A DNA stretch of 64,000 nt from Actinocrinis sp035605935 (GCF_035605935.1 NZ_DATNGK010000266.1:1-64000); one strand, 5' to 3'. Shown: positions 7,871 to 15,985, counted from the first letter of the stretch. A program made the numbers and translations. The notes: a model not told the origin generated them from the sequence alone.

Positions 7871-9118
7871 TCAGGGGTTACCTCCGGAGCCTGGGGCCGG
7901 GACGGGGCGGCATGCTGCGGGCAGCTGGTCCGGCGGGACCTGGCCCGGCGAGCGTCCTTGCAGCAGCGCCCGGCACCGGTCGAACTGCGTGTCCACGTCG
8001 GTGAGCAGGTCGGTCGCCGCCTTGGTCAGCAGGTCCGGGCCGGTCAGTGCGACCAGAAGGAAGATCCGGTCGAACCGGTCGGAGCGCACCAGCAACACGG
8101 ACAGCAGCGGCGTGCGGATCAATCGTCCGGTGCCGTTCGGGAAGGTGACCGGGGCCGCGCCGGCCTGGGTCGCGGCGGACAGAGCGCTGTCGCCGATCCG
8201 GTCGCCGAGGAAGAGCACCGCGAAGGTGGCGAAGCCGGAGCCGTAGCCGGAGACGTCGGCGCTATACCCGTCGAGCACCGGCTTCGCGGCCTGGCCGGCC
8301 AGTTCGGCGGGCAACGGGAAACGGGCGTGCGTGTCGAGAAGGGAGTTGATGTCCGAGGATCTGGCGGTCGCGATCGGCACGCCGTCGGGAAGGTCGAACT
8401 GCGCGGCCGAGTCGGCGGGGCGCGCGGAGGAGAAGTCGAGGAAGCGGCTGGTGATCACGGGCGCCGAGGAGGCGCGCCCGTACACCTCCACGTCGAGCGG
8501 CACGCCGGTCGCCGGATCGGCCCAGATGTCGACGCGCGCGATCGTGGTGTCCGGGGAGACGGGCCGGATCTCCAGGCCTGGCGCGGAAATCCCGGCCACG
8601 TCGCGCGCGGGCAGCGAGACCAGCTTGTCGTTGCCGGCCGCGGTGTGCAGCAGGCGCTGCGCGAGGTTGGGCGGGGTGAGATCGTCGGCGCGCGGCAGCC
8701 GGACCACCGGGTCGCCGAGGATCTGGGTGACCTGCCCGGTCTCGAAGTCCCAGGAAAGGGTGCCCACCTGGGTCCCGTAAGTGTCTTGCTCGCCGGTGTC
8801 GGTCAGCACGTCGGTGCGCCACTCGTCGGGGGCGGCGAACCAGGTGCGGATTTTGGTCGACCCGCTGAGCAGCGAGCTGATCGTGCCGAGTTGCGGCAGC
8901 TGGGGCAGGTTGAGCCGGCCGTCGATCTCAGCATAGCCCTGATATGGGTGGTCGGCGGAGGCGAGCATGCGTGTCCGCAGCGCGGCGGGTGCGATGGCGG
9001 CGGTGTGCGCCGGCAGCGCGGAGACGACGCTCGGCAGGGCGCACAGCACGGCGATCGCCACTCCGACGACAGCCCAGCGGCGGTACGTGTCGCGGCGGAC
9101 AACGCTCACCCGGCCCAC
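7871..9118 (-). CDS. LolA/RseB-like secreted or membrane-anchored protein of an ABC exporter operon
   Basis: A 415-residue protein with an N-terminal membrane span (WAVVGVAIAVLCALPSVV, about residues 11-28) and a large beta-rich extracytoplasmic part. The region with YAEIDGRLNLPQLPQL, KIRTWFAAPDEWRTDVL, LSWDFETGQV and RVDIWADPATGVPLDVEVYG follows the pattern of LolA/RseB half-barrels, which bind lipids or lipoprotein chains. The GTG at 9118 places the span at the N-terminus; GTG 9109 is equally plausible, and the longer reading to 9322 would run through the palindrome array. It leads an operon with an ABC exporter, so it may present a hydrophobic substrate to it; that is inference. Fold assignment is from pattern only. 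Confidence 0.65.
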   Translation of the reverse strand: MGRVSVVRRDTYRRWAVVGVAIAVLCALPSVVSALPAHTAAIAPAALRTRMLASADHPYQGYAEIDGRLNLPQLPQLGTISSLLSGSTKIRTWFAAPDEWRTDVLTDTGEQDTYGTQVGTLSWDFETGQVTQILGDPVVRLPRADDLTPPNLAQRLLHTAAGNDKLVSLPARDVAGISAPGLEIRPVSPDTTIARVDIWADPATGVPLDVEVYGRASSAPVITSRFLDFSSARPADSAAQFDLPDGVPIATARSSDINSLLDTHARFPLPAELAGQAAKPVLDGYSADVSGYGSGFATFAVLFLGDRIGDSALSAATQAGAAPVTFPNGTGRLIRTPLLSVLLVRSDRFDRIFLLVALTGPDLLTKAATDLLTDVDTQFDRCRALLQGRSPGQVPPDQLPAACRPVPAPGSGGNP

Positions 9119-9193
9119 GATACGTCCGTTGCCTGAAGATGCGGCCGGTAACAGCATTACGAGGTGAAGACGACGATCAAGGAGGCGGATTCG

Positions 9194-9327
9194 GCGTGTC
9201 CAGCTGTGCGGGACACGCAGCGGAATGTGTCCCGCTGAGTTAGACACAACGTGACCCGCGCGGAGTGCGGTGTCTCGCTCAGCGGGACAAAGCGCGACCT
9301 GCACCAGGTGTGTCTCGCTCAATTGGA
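9194..9327. repeat. Array of four TGTC...GACA palindromes
   Basis: Four related imperfect palindromes lie in the 249-bp gap between two minus-strand genes, at 9194-9214, 9224-9246, 9269-9287 and 9309-9327. The third reads TGTCTCGCTCAGCGGGACA and pairs at 8 of 9 positions around its central base; the fourth is degenerate. Centres are 31, 43 and 40 bp apart. The nearest copy is 76 bp upstream of the LolA-like gene. The same unit recurs at 31523-31541 and 50540-50627. Function is unknown: operators, REP-like elements or relics of mobile DNA are all possible. Confidence 0.75.
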
Positions 9328-9367
9328 CGGGCAGCCGCCCCAGACTTGGACCGGCCGCCGATCGCCC

Positions 9368-10786
9368 TCAGTGCCGCCAGCGGGTTCGGGCGACGATGTC
9401 CTCCGGGCTGGCGCCCTCGAAAAGCTTGATCTCGGCGCGGCGCACCGTGGCGATCGTGTCGACGAACTCGGGCCCGAACGCCTCGGTGAACACCTCGTCC
9501 TTCTCGAACGCCGCGACCGCACCCGCCAACTCGGATGGCAGAGGCCTGATGTCATGCCGGCTGGCCTCCTCGGCCGAGAGCGTCGCCGGGTCGACTTCGA
9601 TCGGCTCGGGCAGCCTGGTGCCGGAAGCCAGACCCGCACGGCCCGCCGCGAGAAGGCCGGCGATCAGCAGGTAAGGGTTCGCGGCGGCGTCAAAGCTCTT
9701 GATCTCCAGGTTCGCCGCGTTCGCGTTGTCGCCGGTCGAACCGGTCACGAAGCGCAGTGCGGCTTCCCGGTTCTCCAGGCCCCAGCAGGCGTACGCGCCG
9801 GCCCAGTGTGACGGGATCAGCCGCAGGTAACTGGCCACGGCCGGGGTACCGAGAGCCAGCAGCGCCGGCAGGTGCGCGAGTAAGCCTCCTGCGAAAGCCT
9901 CGCCCGGTTCGGTCAGGCCGTAGCGGCCGGATCCGCCTGACATCAGGTTCTGTCCGGCGGCAGGGGTCTCGGTCGAGTCGCCGCTCCACAGGCTCAGGTG
10001 TACGTGGCCGCCGTTGCCCACTCCCCCGGCCAGCACCTTCGGCGAGAAGGTCGCGCGCAGGCCGGCTCGGGCGCTGATCGCGCGGATCGTCTCGCGCACC
10101 AGGATCAGCGTGTCCGCGGCGCCGACCGGATCCTGCGCGCCGACGGAGACCTCGTACTGCCCCGCCGCGTACTCGGGATGGATCTGGTCGACCGTCAGGC
10201 CTTGCCCGATGAGCGCGTTCATCACGTCTCTGACATAGTCGGATTGCTCGGTGAGCCGGGCGAAACCGTACGCGGGACCGGCGCACGCGGGTACGAACTC
10301 ATCGCCGAGACCGACCGACACGCACCATTCGACCTCGAATGCCGCGCGTACCGAGTAGCCCAGTGCGGCGAGCCGCTCCACTTCGCGCTTGGCGAGGCTG
10401 CGCTGGTCGATCGGGTGCACCGTGCCGTCCTGCCGGAACCGGTCGGCCGGCGCCCAGGCCCAGCCCGGCTGCGCGACCAGCGGCGTGAGGCGGTCGAGGT
10501 CGAGCATCAGCCGCAGGTCGCCGACCGCGCCGCCGGCGTACTTGGCGACCGCGGCCGAGTCGTCGAGCAGGAACGTATCAAAGCACGGCGATACACCGAT
10601 CCCCCAGGCCGCCGCGCGCTCGAGCTTCTGCAGCGGCACGGCTTTCACTCGCGTGATGCCGCTGTTGTCGACCCAGGTGACGGCGACACCGCTGACGCCG
10701 CGCTCGGCTAGGTCCGCGGCGATCCCGCGCGCCTTTGCCGCGCGCTCGTCACGCTCCGCCTGCTCCACGATCCCCCACCGGCTCAT
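9368..10786 (-). CDS. Glutamine synthetase-like ligase (GlnA3/GlnA4, gamma-glutamyl-amine type)
   Basis: A 472-residue member of the glutamine synthetase fold. It shows the N-terminal half (VTWVDNSGITRVKAVPL), HPEYAAGQYEVSVGAQDP (glutamate/metal site), NGGHVHLSLW (ATP-binding His region) and RLIPSHWAGAYACWGLENREA (catalytic Arg region). Divergences from true GlnA, including a short N-terminus and no GlnA-type adenylylation loop that I can see, place it with GlnA3/GlnA4-like gamma-glutamylpolyamine or gamma-glutamylethanolamine synthetases. An AAGGA ribosome site stands 7 nt before ATG 10786. It is divergent from an amino-acid permease and an amidohydrolase, which suggests a catabolic module for an amine or amino-acid derivative. 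Substrate is inferred, not shown. Confidence 0.82.
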   Translation of the reverse strand: MSRWGIVEQAERDERAAKARGIAADLAERGVSGVAVTWVDNSGITRVKAVPLQKLERAAAWGIGVSPCFDTFLLDDSAAVAKYAGGAVGDLRLMLDLDRLTPLVAQPGWAWAPADRFRQDGTVHPIDQRSLAKREVERLAALGYSVRAAFEVEWCVSVGLGDEFVPACAGPAYGFARLTEQSDYVRDVMNALIGQGLTVDQIHPEYAAGQYEVSVGAQDPVGAADTLILVRETIRAISARAGLRATFSPKVLAGGVGNGGHVHLSLWSGDSTETPAAGQNLMSGGSGRYGLTEPGEAFAGGLLAHLPALLALGTPAVASYLRLIPSHWAGAYACWGLENREAALRFVTGSTGDNANAANLEIKSFDAAANPYLLIAGLLAAGRAGLASGTRLPEPIEVDPATLSAEEASRHDIRPLPSELAGAVAAFEKDEVFTEAFGPEFVDTIATVRRAEIKLFEGASPEDIVARTRWRH

Positions 10787-10994
10787 CGCTCATCCTTTCG
10801 CCGAACTCTCGGTGATCCGCCGGACCAGTCTGCCCGATCGCTCGGCGACGGGTGAGGTCGCCACAGCTGACGGGGTGATTACGGCGACGCCCTCGCTGGA
10901 ATTCTTTGTTAAAGATGCCGGGTGCCACTTACCTGTCGTTGCATCACGCGTCACACTGGCCGCAAGTGCACTCGATGGGAGTGAGGAGTCGCAT
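10787..10994. promoter_or_regulatory. Divergent control region between the ligase and permease genes
   Basis: A 208-bp region that must hold both promoters of the divergent ligase and permease genes. A relatively AT-rich patch lies at about 10900-10925 (TTCTTTGTTAAAGATG). The permease has a strong GTGAGGAG ribosome site at 10981-10988. No operator was recognised with confidence. Confidence 0.4.
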
Positions 10995-12518
10995 ATGCCG
11001 ACCCAGATCCAGCAGCCCGCGTCCACCGCAGGCCTGCGCCGCACACTCAACGTGTGGCAGGCGGTCGGGCTCTCGGTAGCGCTGATGGCGCCGAGCATGG
11101 CCTCGAATATCAACCCTCAGGCAAGCGTTCCGTCAGTCGGCCGCGCGGTGCCGCTGGCGTTCCTGCTCGCGGCCGTCGGCGTGCTGCTGGTCGCCTACGT
11201 GTTCGTACGACTGTGCCAGTACTTCAATCATTCCGGATCGGTCTACGCCTTCGTCGGCGCGACCCTCGGCCCGCGCGCCGGAGTGGTAGCCGGCTGGGGC
11301 CTGATGGGCACCTACGTCTTCTACGGTGTGACCACCTCGTCGGTGGTCGGGATCTTCGGCACCGACTTCCTGCAGAGCGTCCACGTGTGGGACAACCCGC
11401 CGATCCTCGCGCCCTACATCCTGACCGCGGTCGCGCTGGTGCTGTGCTGGCTGCTCACCGTCGTGCCGGTGCGGCGCGGCACGAACATACTGCTCACGGT
11501 CGAGGGCGCGACCGTGGCGCTGATCCTGGTCGTCTCCGCGGTGGTGCTGGTCAAGCTGCTGTCGCACAAGACACCCGCCGGGCAGCACTTCACCATGAGC
11601 GTGTTCACGGTCCCGCACGGCACCGGGGTCTCCGCGGTCTTCCTCGGCATCGTGTTCGGCTTCCTGTCCTTCGCCGGCTTCGAGGCGGCCGCGACGCTCG
11701 GCGAAGAGGCCGCACATCCGCACCGGGACATCCCGCGCGCGATCCTCGGCACGGCGATCTTCGGCGGGATCTTCTTCACCGTGGTGACCGCGATCGAGTC
11801 GATGGGCTTCGGCACCGACGCCAAGGGCGTCACCGCGTTCGGCAGCTCAACCTCGCTGATCGGCGACCTCGGCAAGACGTACGTCGGCTCGTGGGTCGGC
11901 GACGCCATCACGCTCGGCGCGATGATCAGTGCGTTCGGCTGCTGCCTGGCCTGCACGGTCGGCGGCGCGCGACTGCTGTTCGCGCTCAACCGGGACGGCT
12001 TCGGCGAGCGCGGCCTCGGCCGCGTTTCCCACGTCGGCACTCCGGCGCGGGCCGGCAGCGTGGTGGCCGGCATCATGGCCCTGATCATCGGCGCCTCGAT
12101 CGTGCTGTTCTCGGCGAACCCGGAGGACACCTTCATCTGGGGCGGCACGATCGGCACGCTGATCCTCCTGGTGGCCTACGTTCTGACCACGATCGGCGCA
12201 ATCTATCTGTTCTTCATACAGCGCAAGATGGCGGTGCCGACCTGGCAGGTCGTCATTCCGATTGCGGCGATCGTGCTCCTCGGCTACACGCTGTACCGCA
12301 ATGTGATCCCGTATCCGCCCTCTGGCGCGGCTCGCTGGCTGCCGGTGGTCTCGGGCGGCTGGCTGCTGATCGGCATCGTCGCGGTGTTCGCGGCGCCGGC
12401 CACGGCACGGCGTATGGGTGTCCAGCTCAGTGAGATGGAGGGCGTCGCGGCGGCCAAGGCTTCCGAGCCGCAGCGGGTGCCGGCCGATAGCGTGGCATTG
12501 GAAGGTGGTGCGGGCTGA
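10995..12518 (+). CDS. APC-family amino acid/polyamine permease
   Basis: A 507-residue transporter with about twelve membrane spans, of the amino acid-polyamine-organocation family. The first span region (VWQAVGLSVALMAPSMASNINPQ) resembles the unwound TM1 substrate site, and FAGFEAAATLGEEAAHPHRDIPRAI near residue 235 is the diagnostic APC TM6-loop sequence. ATG 10995 follows GTGAGGAG by 6 nt. It is transcribed away from the glutamine-synthetase-like gene, and its stop codon overlaps the CTG start of the amidohydrolase. Import of the amine or amino acid processed by those two enzymes is the likely role. The exact substrate is open. Confidence 0.85.
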   Translation: MPTQIQQPASTAGLRRTLNVWQAVGLSVALMAPSMASNINPQASVPSVGRAVPLAFLLAAVGVLLVAYVFVRLCQYFNHSGSVYAFVGATLGPRAGVVAGWGLMGTYVFYGVTTSSVVGIFGTDFLQSVHVWDNPPILAPYILTAVALVLCWLLTVVPVRRGTNILLTVEGATVALILVVSAVVLVKLLSHKTPAGQHFTMSVFTVPHGTGVSAVFLGIVFGFLSFAGFEAAATLGEEAAHPHRDIPRAILGTAIFGGIFFTVVTAIESMGFGTDAKGVTAFGSSTSLIGDLGKTYVGSWVGDAITLGAMISAFGCCLACTVGGARLLFALNRDGFGERGLGRVSHVGTPARAGSVVAGIMALIIGASIVLFSANPEDTFIWGGTIGTLILLVAYVLTTIGAIYLFFIQRKMAVPTWQVVIPIAAIVLLGYTLYRNVIPYPPSGAARWLPVVSGGWLLIGIVAVFAAPATARRMGVQLSEMEGVAAAKASEPQRVPADSVALEGGAG

Positions 12519-13684
12519 ACGAAACCGAGCCGTCGGGGCTGATCGACCATCACTGCCACGGCGTCATCCGTCGCGACCTCGACCGAACCGGCTTTGAGCT
12601 GCTGCTCACCGAGGCCGGTTCGGTCGGGGCGCTGGGCGGTAGCGTCTTCGATTCACAGATCGGCTTCGCGGTACGGCGCTGGTGCGCTCCTCTGCTCGAC
12701 CTGGAACCGCACGCCGACGCCGACGTCTATTTAGAGCGTCGCGCCGAACTCGGCCACGCGGAGGTCACCGCGCGCTTCCTTCGCTCCGCCGGACTCGACG
12801 CGCTGTGCGTGGATACCGGGTTCGAACCGGAAGCGCTGCTCTCGCCCCAACAGCTCGGCGAGATCGCGGGCGCATCATCGTACGAAATCGTCCGGTTGGA
12901 GCAGGTCGCGGAGCAGACCGCGCCGATGACGACGGCCGCCGGATTCGCCGATGCGGTCCGGGAGCGGTTGGCTGAGCGGGCGCGCACCGCGGTCGGCTTC
13001 AAGTCGATCGCGGCGTACCGGCATGGGTTGCAGCTCGCCGGTGAGCGGCCGAGCGATGCCGAGGTCAGGATCGCAGTAGGTCACTGGCTCACGAGGGAGG
13101 AAAGCGCCGACAAGGCGAGCGCGAATGGCGACCCGCGATCACCGCTGCGGCTGACCGAGGAGACCCTGCACCGCTTCCTGGTCTGGTGCGCGGTCGATCT
13201 CGGCCTTCCGGTCCAGTTCCACGTCGGCTACGGCGACGCGGACGTGAACCTCGACCGTTGCGATCCGCTGCTGCTCACCGACCTGCTGCGCGCGATCGAG
13301 CCGACCGGCGTCCCGGTGCTGCTGCTGCACAACTACCCCTTCCACCGGCAGGCCGGCTTCCTGGCGCAGGTCTTCGGCAACGTCTTTCTCGACGTCGGAC
13401 TGGCCACGCACAACCTCGGCTACGGCTCGCGCGCGCTGATCGCCGAGGCGCTCGAACTCGCCCCGTTCGGCAAGTTCCTCTACTCCTCCGACGCGTACGG
13501 CCTGCCCGAGCTGTATTACCTCGGCGCGGCGTTGTTCCGGCGCGGGCTGGCCGCGTTCCTGAGCGCCGGTATCGAAGCGGACGAATGGTCGGCCGCCGAT
13601 GCCGCCCGCGTAGCGCGGCTGATCGGCTCGGAAAACGCGAACCGCGTCTACCGGCTGACGCCCGGCCCTATAGTGACCGCGTGA
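12515..13684 (+). CDS. Amidohydrolase family protein (FluG N-domain-like), probable CTG start
   Basis: A 389-residue TIM-barrel metal-dependent hydrolase. The metal motif HxH lies in IDHHCHG (His13, His15); later motifs are VGFKSI, QFHVGYGD, LLLHNYPFH and YSSDAYGLPE, typical of the amidohydrolase-2 group. The frame is open only from 12491, and the first ATG or GTG is at 12809, which would remove the HxH motif. CTG 12515 overlaps the permease stop (CTGA) and lies 9 nt after GGAAGG, so I take it as the start. The stop overlaps the PemK-like gene (GTGA). In FluG/nodulin-like proteins this domain is fused to a glutamine-synthetase domain; here the partner is the divergent ligase gene. Reaction unknown. 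Confidence 0.75.
   Translation: MNETEPSGLIDHHCHGVIRRDLDRTGFELLLTEAGSVGALGGSVFDSQIGFAVRRWCAPLLDLEPHADADVYLERRAELGHAEVTARFLRSAGLDALCVDTGFEPEALLSPQQLGEIAGASSYEIVRLEQVAEQTAPMTTAAGFADAVRERLAERARTAVGFKSIAAYRHGLQLAGERPSDAEVRIAVGHWLTREESADKASANGDPRSPLRLTEETLHRFLVWCAVDLGLPVQFHVGYGDADVNLDRCDPLLLTDLLRAIEPTGVPVLLLHNYPFHRQAGFLAQVFGNVFLDVGLATHNLGYGSRALIAEALELAPFGKFLYSSDAYGLPELYYLGAALFRRGLAAFLSAGIEADEWSAADAARVARLIGSENANRVYRLTPGPIVTA
13669..13674 (+). promoter_or_regulatory. Possible -10 element (TATAGT) for leaderless expression of the PemK-like gene
   Basis: TATAGT ends 6 bases before GTG 13681, inside the end of the amidohydrolase gene. That is the spacing expected for a leaderless transcript, which is common in actinobacteria. 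It would allow expression independent of the upstream operon. No convincing -35 was seen. Confidence 0.4.
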
Positions 13685-14157
13685 CTGATCTGGGAATCGC
13701 ATACGAGCACGACCCGGCCGACCCGTTCGCCGACTCCCCCGGCCGCCTCGGCGCCACCGCGACCGTCGAGGTCGAGCCGACCCGCATCGGCAAGGTGCAC
13801 ACCGCATACGCGCCGAATCACGACGGCGACCCGGACCCGGGCGAGATCGTGTGGACCTGGGTGCCGTTCGAGGAGCACGACGGGCGCGGCAAGGACCGGC
13901 CGGTGCTGATCGTCGCGCGGGAGCACACCGGCACCCTGCTCGCGGTGCAGCTGACCAGTAAGCGGCACGACGGTACGACGGACTTCGTCGACGTCGGCAC
14001 CGGAGCCTGGGACCGCGAGGGTCGCGAGTCCTGGGTGAACCTGGAGCGCGTGGTGCGGGTGCACGAACGCGGCATGCGACGCGAGTCCTGCGCCATGCAC
14101 CGCAACTACTTCGACCTGGTCGTCGAACGGCTGCGCGCCCGCTACGGCTGGAGCTGA
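13681..14157 (+). CDS. PemK/MazF-like family protein
   Basis: A 158-residue protein whose core WTWVPFEEHDGRGKDRPVLIVAREHTGTLLAVQLTSKRHD carries the PemK/MazF hallmarks: a beta strand with the GKxRP motif and a conserved Thr/Ser after the central strand. MazF toxins cut mRNA, but this one has a 50-residue acidic N-terminal extension. No antitoxin-sized gene is adjacent: upstream is the amidohydrolase (4-bp overlap) and downstream a convergent kinase gene 12 bp away. Many actinobacteria carry such solitary PemK-like genes. Whether it is an active endoribonuclease is unknown. Confidence 0.7.
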   Translation: MTDLGIAYEHDPADPFADSPGRLGATATVEVEPTRIGKVHTAYAPNHDGDPDPGEIVWTWVPFEEHDGRGKDRPVLIVAREHTGTLLAVQLTSKRHDGTTDFVDVGTGAWDREGRESWVNLERVVRVHERGMRRESCAMHRNYFDLVVERLRARYGWS

Positions 14158-14169
14158 ACGGGCGGGGCG

Positions 14170-15819
14170 CTACTTGACGACGCGCAGTATGTTGCCCTTG
14201 AAGTCGGTCAGCATGTAGCCGCCGGCGCTGTAGTTGTTGTCGATGTAGACGCCGATTCCCGGACCGTCACCGAAGAAGTTGCCTGCGATGATCAGGTACT
14301 CGCTGTCGGCGTTGGCGACCTTGAGCCGCTGCTCGGCCTCGGTGAGCAGGGTCGGCACCTTGTTCCAGTTGATCGCCCCGGGATCGAACGCCGCCTCGTC
14401 GGAGATCGTTCCTCCCGGGGCGTTCTCCATCTGACCGCCGCGGTAGGTGTAGTCGTCGTATTCGGTCGGATCGCCCGCGGTAAGGACCTCGGCGCTGGCA
14501 TGGTCGGGGTAAATGTCGAGTTCGACGATCTTGCGGCTACCGACCTGCTGCTTCAGCGCGTTCACCAGGGTGCGGGCGCCTGCTGAAGTCAGAAGGTTGA
14601 GTTGCGAGCCCTGGCTGCCGGTATCCGGGGCCTGATCCGTCGCGGAGGCCGAGGCGGTCGCGGCTGCGGCATTCGCGCTGTCAGCGGCTGACGGCGTGCC
14701 GGCACCGTGCGTGCCTCCGTTCCCGGTGGAGGCCGACGCGGATTGGTTGTGCAGAGTCCAGACCAGCGCCGCGGACAGGCCTACCACAGCCACACCGGCC
14801 ACTGAGGCGACGAACGCACCGTTACGGCGCTTACGCGGCATCTGGAGGTGCGGCTGCGAGAGTGGCTGCGACGGCGACGGTAATGGTGATGGCGACACCG
14901 GTTGCGACTGCGAGTTCTGCGCCGCGGCGTCGTTCGGGGACCACGCGTTCCAAGATGTCGACTGCTGAGCTAGCGGATGCTCCCGCTGCGCGGCCGCGAG
15001 CAGTTGGTCGAGGCGTGCGGCGTCAGGTCGGGCGGCGGGGTCACGTACGAGGAGCGCCGCGAGGATGGGGGCGAGCGGACCGCTCCGGCGGGGTTCCGGC
15101 AGCGGAGCGTCGAGCACCGCCGCGATGGTCGCCAGTGTGGTCTCGCGCCGCAGCGGGTTATCGCCCTCGACCGCGACGTACATCAGCATGCCCAGCGACC
15201 ACAGATCTGAGGCCGGATCGCCCTCGTGGCCGCGGATGCGCTCGGGCGCGATGTACTCGGGCGAGCCGATCAGCGTGCCGGTCGTGGTCAACGCGGTGGA
15301 CTCGCGCAGGGCGGCGATGCCGAAATCCGTCAGCACCGGCGTTCCATCGGCCCGCAGCAGGACGTTGGCCGGCTTCACGTCGCGGTGCTGGATACCCGCC
15401 TCGTGCGCCGCGCGCAGCGCCGCCAGAACACCGCGGCCGACGTGCGCGACCTGCGCGGGCGTGAGCGGTCCGCGCTTGATCCGCTCGTCCAGCGAGCCAC
15501 CGGACACCAGCTCCATGACAAGCCATGGGTACCGATACTGCACCGAGTCCACGATGTGATGGATCGTCACGACATTCGGGTGGTGTAGCCGCGCGAGTGC
15601 GCGAGCCTCCCGAAGGACACGTTCCCGCTGCACGTGCGCCGCGATCGGATCGTCGTCGAAGGTGGCGATCCCGGCGGGACGCACCTCCTTGAGCGCGACC
15701 TCGCGCTCAAGCGCCGTGTCCCGAGCGCGCCACACCAGGCCCATACCGCCGCCGCCAAGCCGTTCCAGCAGCTCAAAGCGGCCGTCGATAAGGCCGCGAG
15801 CCGGCCCCCCAGCAGTCAT
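14170..15819 (-). CDS. Membrane-bound Ser/Thr protein kinase (PknB-like)
   Basis: A 549-residue eukaryotic-type kinase. The Gly-rich loop LGGGGMGLVW, Lys44 (ALKEV), catalytic HRDVKPANVLL, DFGIAAL and the APE-equivalent YIAPE are intact, so it should be active. After a Pro/Ser/Gln-rich juxtamembrane linker comes one membrane span (VASVAGVAVVGLSAALVWTL, about residues 335-355). A roughly 190-residue outside domain with no PASTA repeats follows: an Ala/Ser/Thr-rich stalk, then a globular end (ARTLVNALKQQVGSRKIVEL to the C-terminus). That domain resembles extracellular ligand-sensing ends of actinobacterial kinases but I cannot name it. It may be expressed as a leaderless mRNA. Confidence 0.88.
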   Translation of the reverse strand: MTAGGPARGLIDGRFELLERLGGGGMGLVWRARDTALEREVALKEVRPAGIATFDDDPIAAHVQRERVLREARALARLHHPNVVTIHHIVDSVQYRYPWLVMELVSGGSLDERIKRGPLTPAQVAHVGRGVLAALRAAHEAGIQHRDVKPANVLLRADGTPVLTDFGIAALRESTALTTTGTLIGSPEYIAPERIRGHEGDPASDLWSLGMLMYVAVEGDNPLRRETTLATIAAVLDAPLPEPRRSGPLAPILAALLVRDPAARPDAARLDQLLAAAQREHPLAQQSTSWNAWSPNDAAAQNSQSQPVSPSPLPSPSQPLSQPHLQMPRKRRNGAFVASVAGVAVVGLSAALVWTLHNQSASASTGNGGTHGAGTPSAADSANAAAATASASATDQAPDTGSQGSQLNLLTSAGARTLVNALKQQVGSRKIVELDIYPDHASAEVLTAGDPTEYDDYTYRGGQMENAPGGTISDEAAFDPGAINWNKVPTLLTEAEQRLKVANADSEYLIIAGNFFGDGPGIGVYIDNNYSAGGYMLTDFKGNILRVVK

Positions 15820-15825
15820 GGCCGC

Positions 15826-15831
15826 ACTATA
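15826..15831 (-). promoter_or_regulatory. Possible -10 element (TATAGT) of the kinase gene
   Basis: On the minus strand TATAGT lies 6 bases before the ATG at 15819, with no ribosome site between. This is the classical layout of a leaderless actinobacterial promoter. The -35 is not clear. Confidence 0.45.
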
Positions 15832-15905
15832 CGGGACTATCCGGGCGATGACCCTTCGATCAAGATGTTTGCCGCTGACTGTAATCGAATGAGAGTTTCG
15901 CGCTG

Positions 15906-15985
15906 TGATCGGTGCGGTGATCAGGCGCGATGATCAGGCTCGGTGGTCAGGACACAGTGATCAGGACACAGTGATCAGGACACTG
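15906..15985. repeat. Short tandem repeat of TGATCAGG units crossing a stop codon
   Basis: Six consecutive units of 12, 13, 13, 14, 14 and 14 bp, all variants of TGATCAGGACACAG, run from 15906 to 15985. The last three (15944-15985) differ at only three positions. The stop codon of the following minus-strand lipoprotein gene lies inside the last unit. Each full unit contains TGATCA, so it would supply a stop codon on either strand in some frame. Length changes by slippage are likely. Confidence 0.85.

Noticed and set aside
7844..9136. A 430-codon open frame on the plus strand
   Set aside because: Antisense to the LolA-like gene, which is tightly packed in an operon and has a sensible signal segment.
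12809..13684. GTG 12809 as start of the amidohydrolase
   Set aside because: It would delete the HxH metal motif and leave a 294-bp gap in an otherwise overlapping operon; CTG 12515 with GGAAGG explains the data better.
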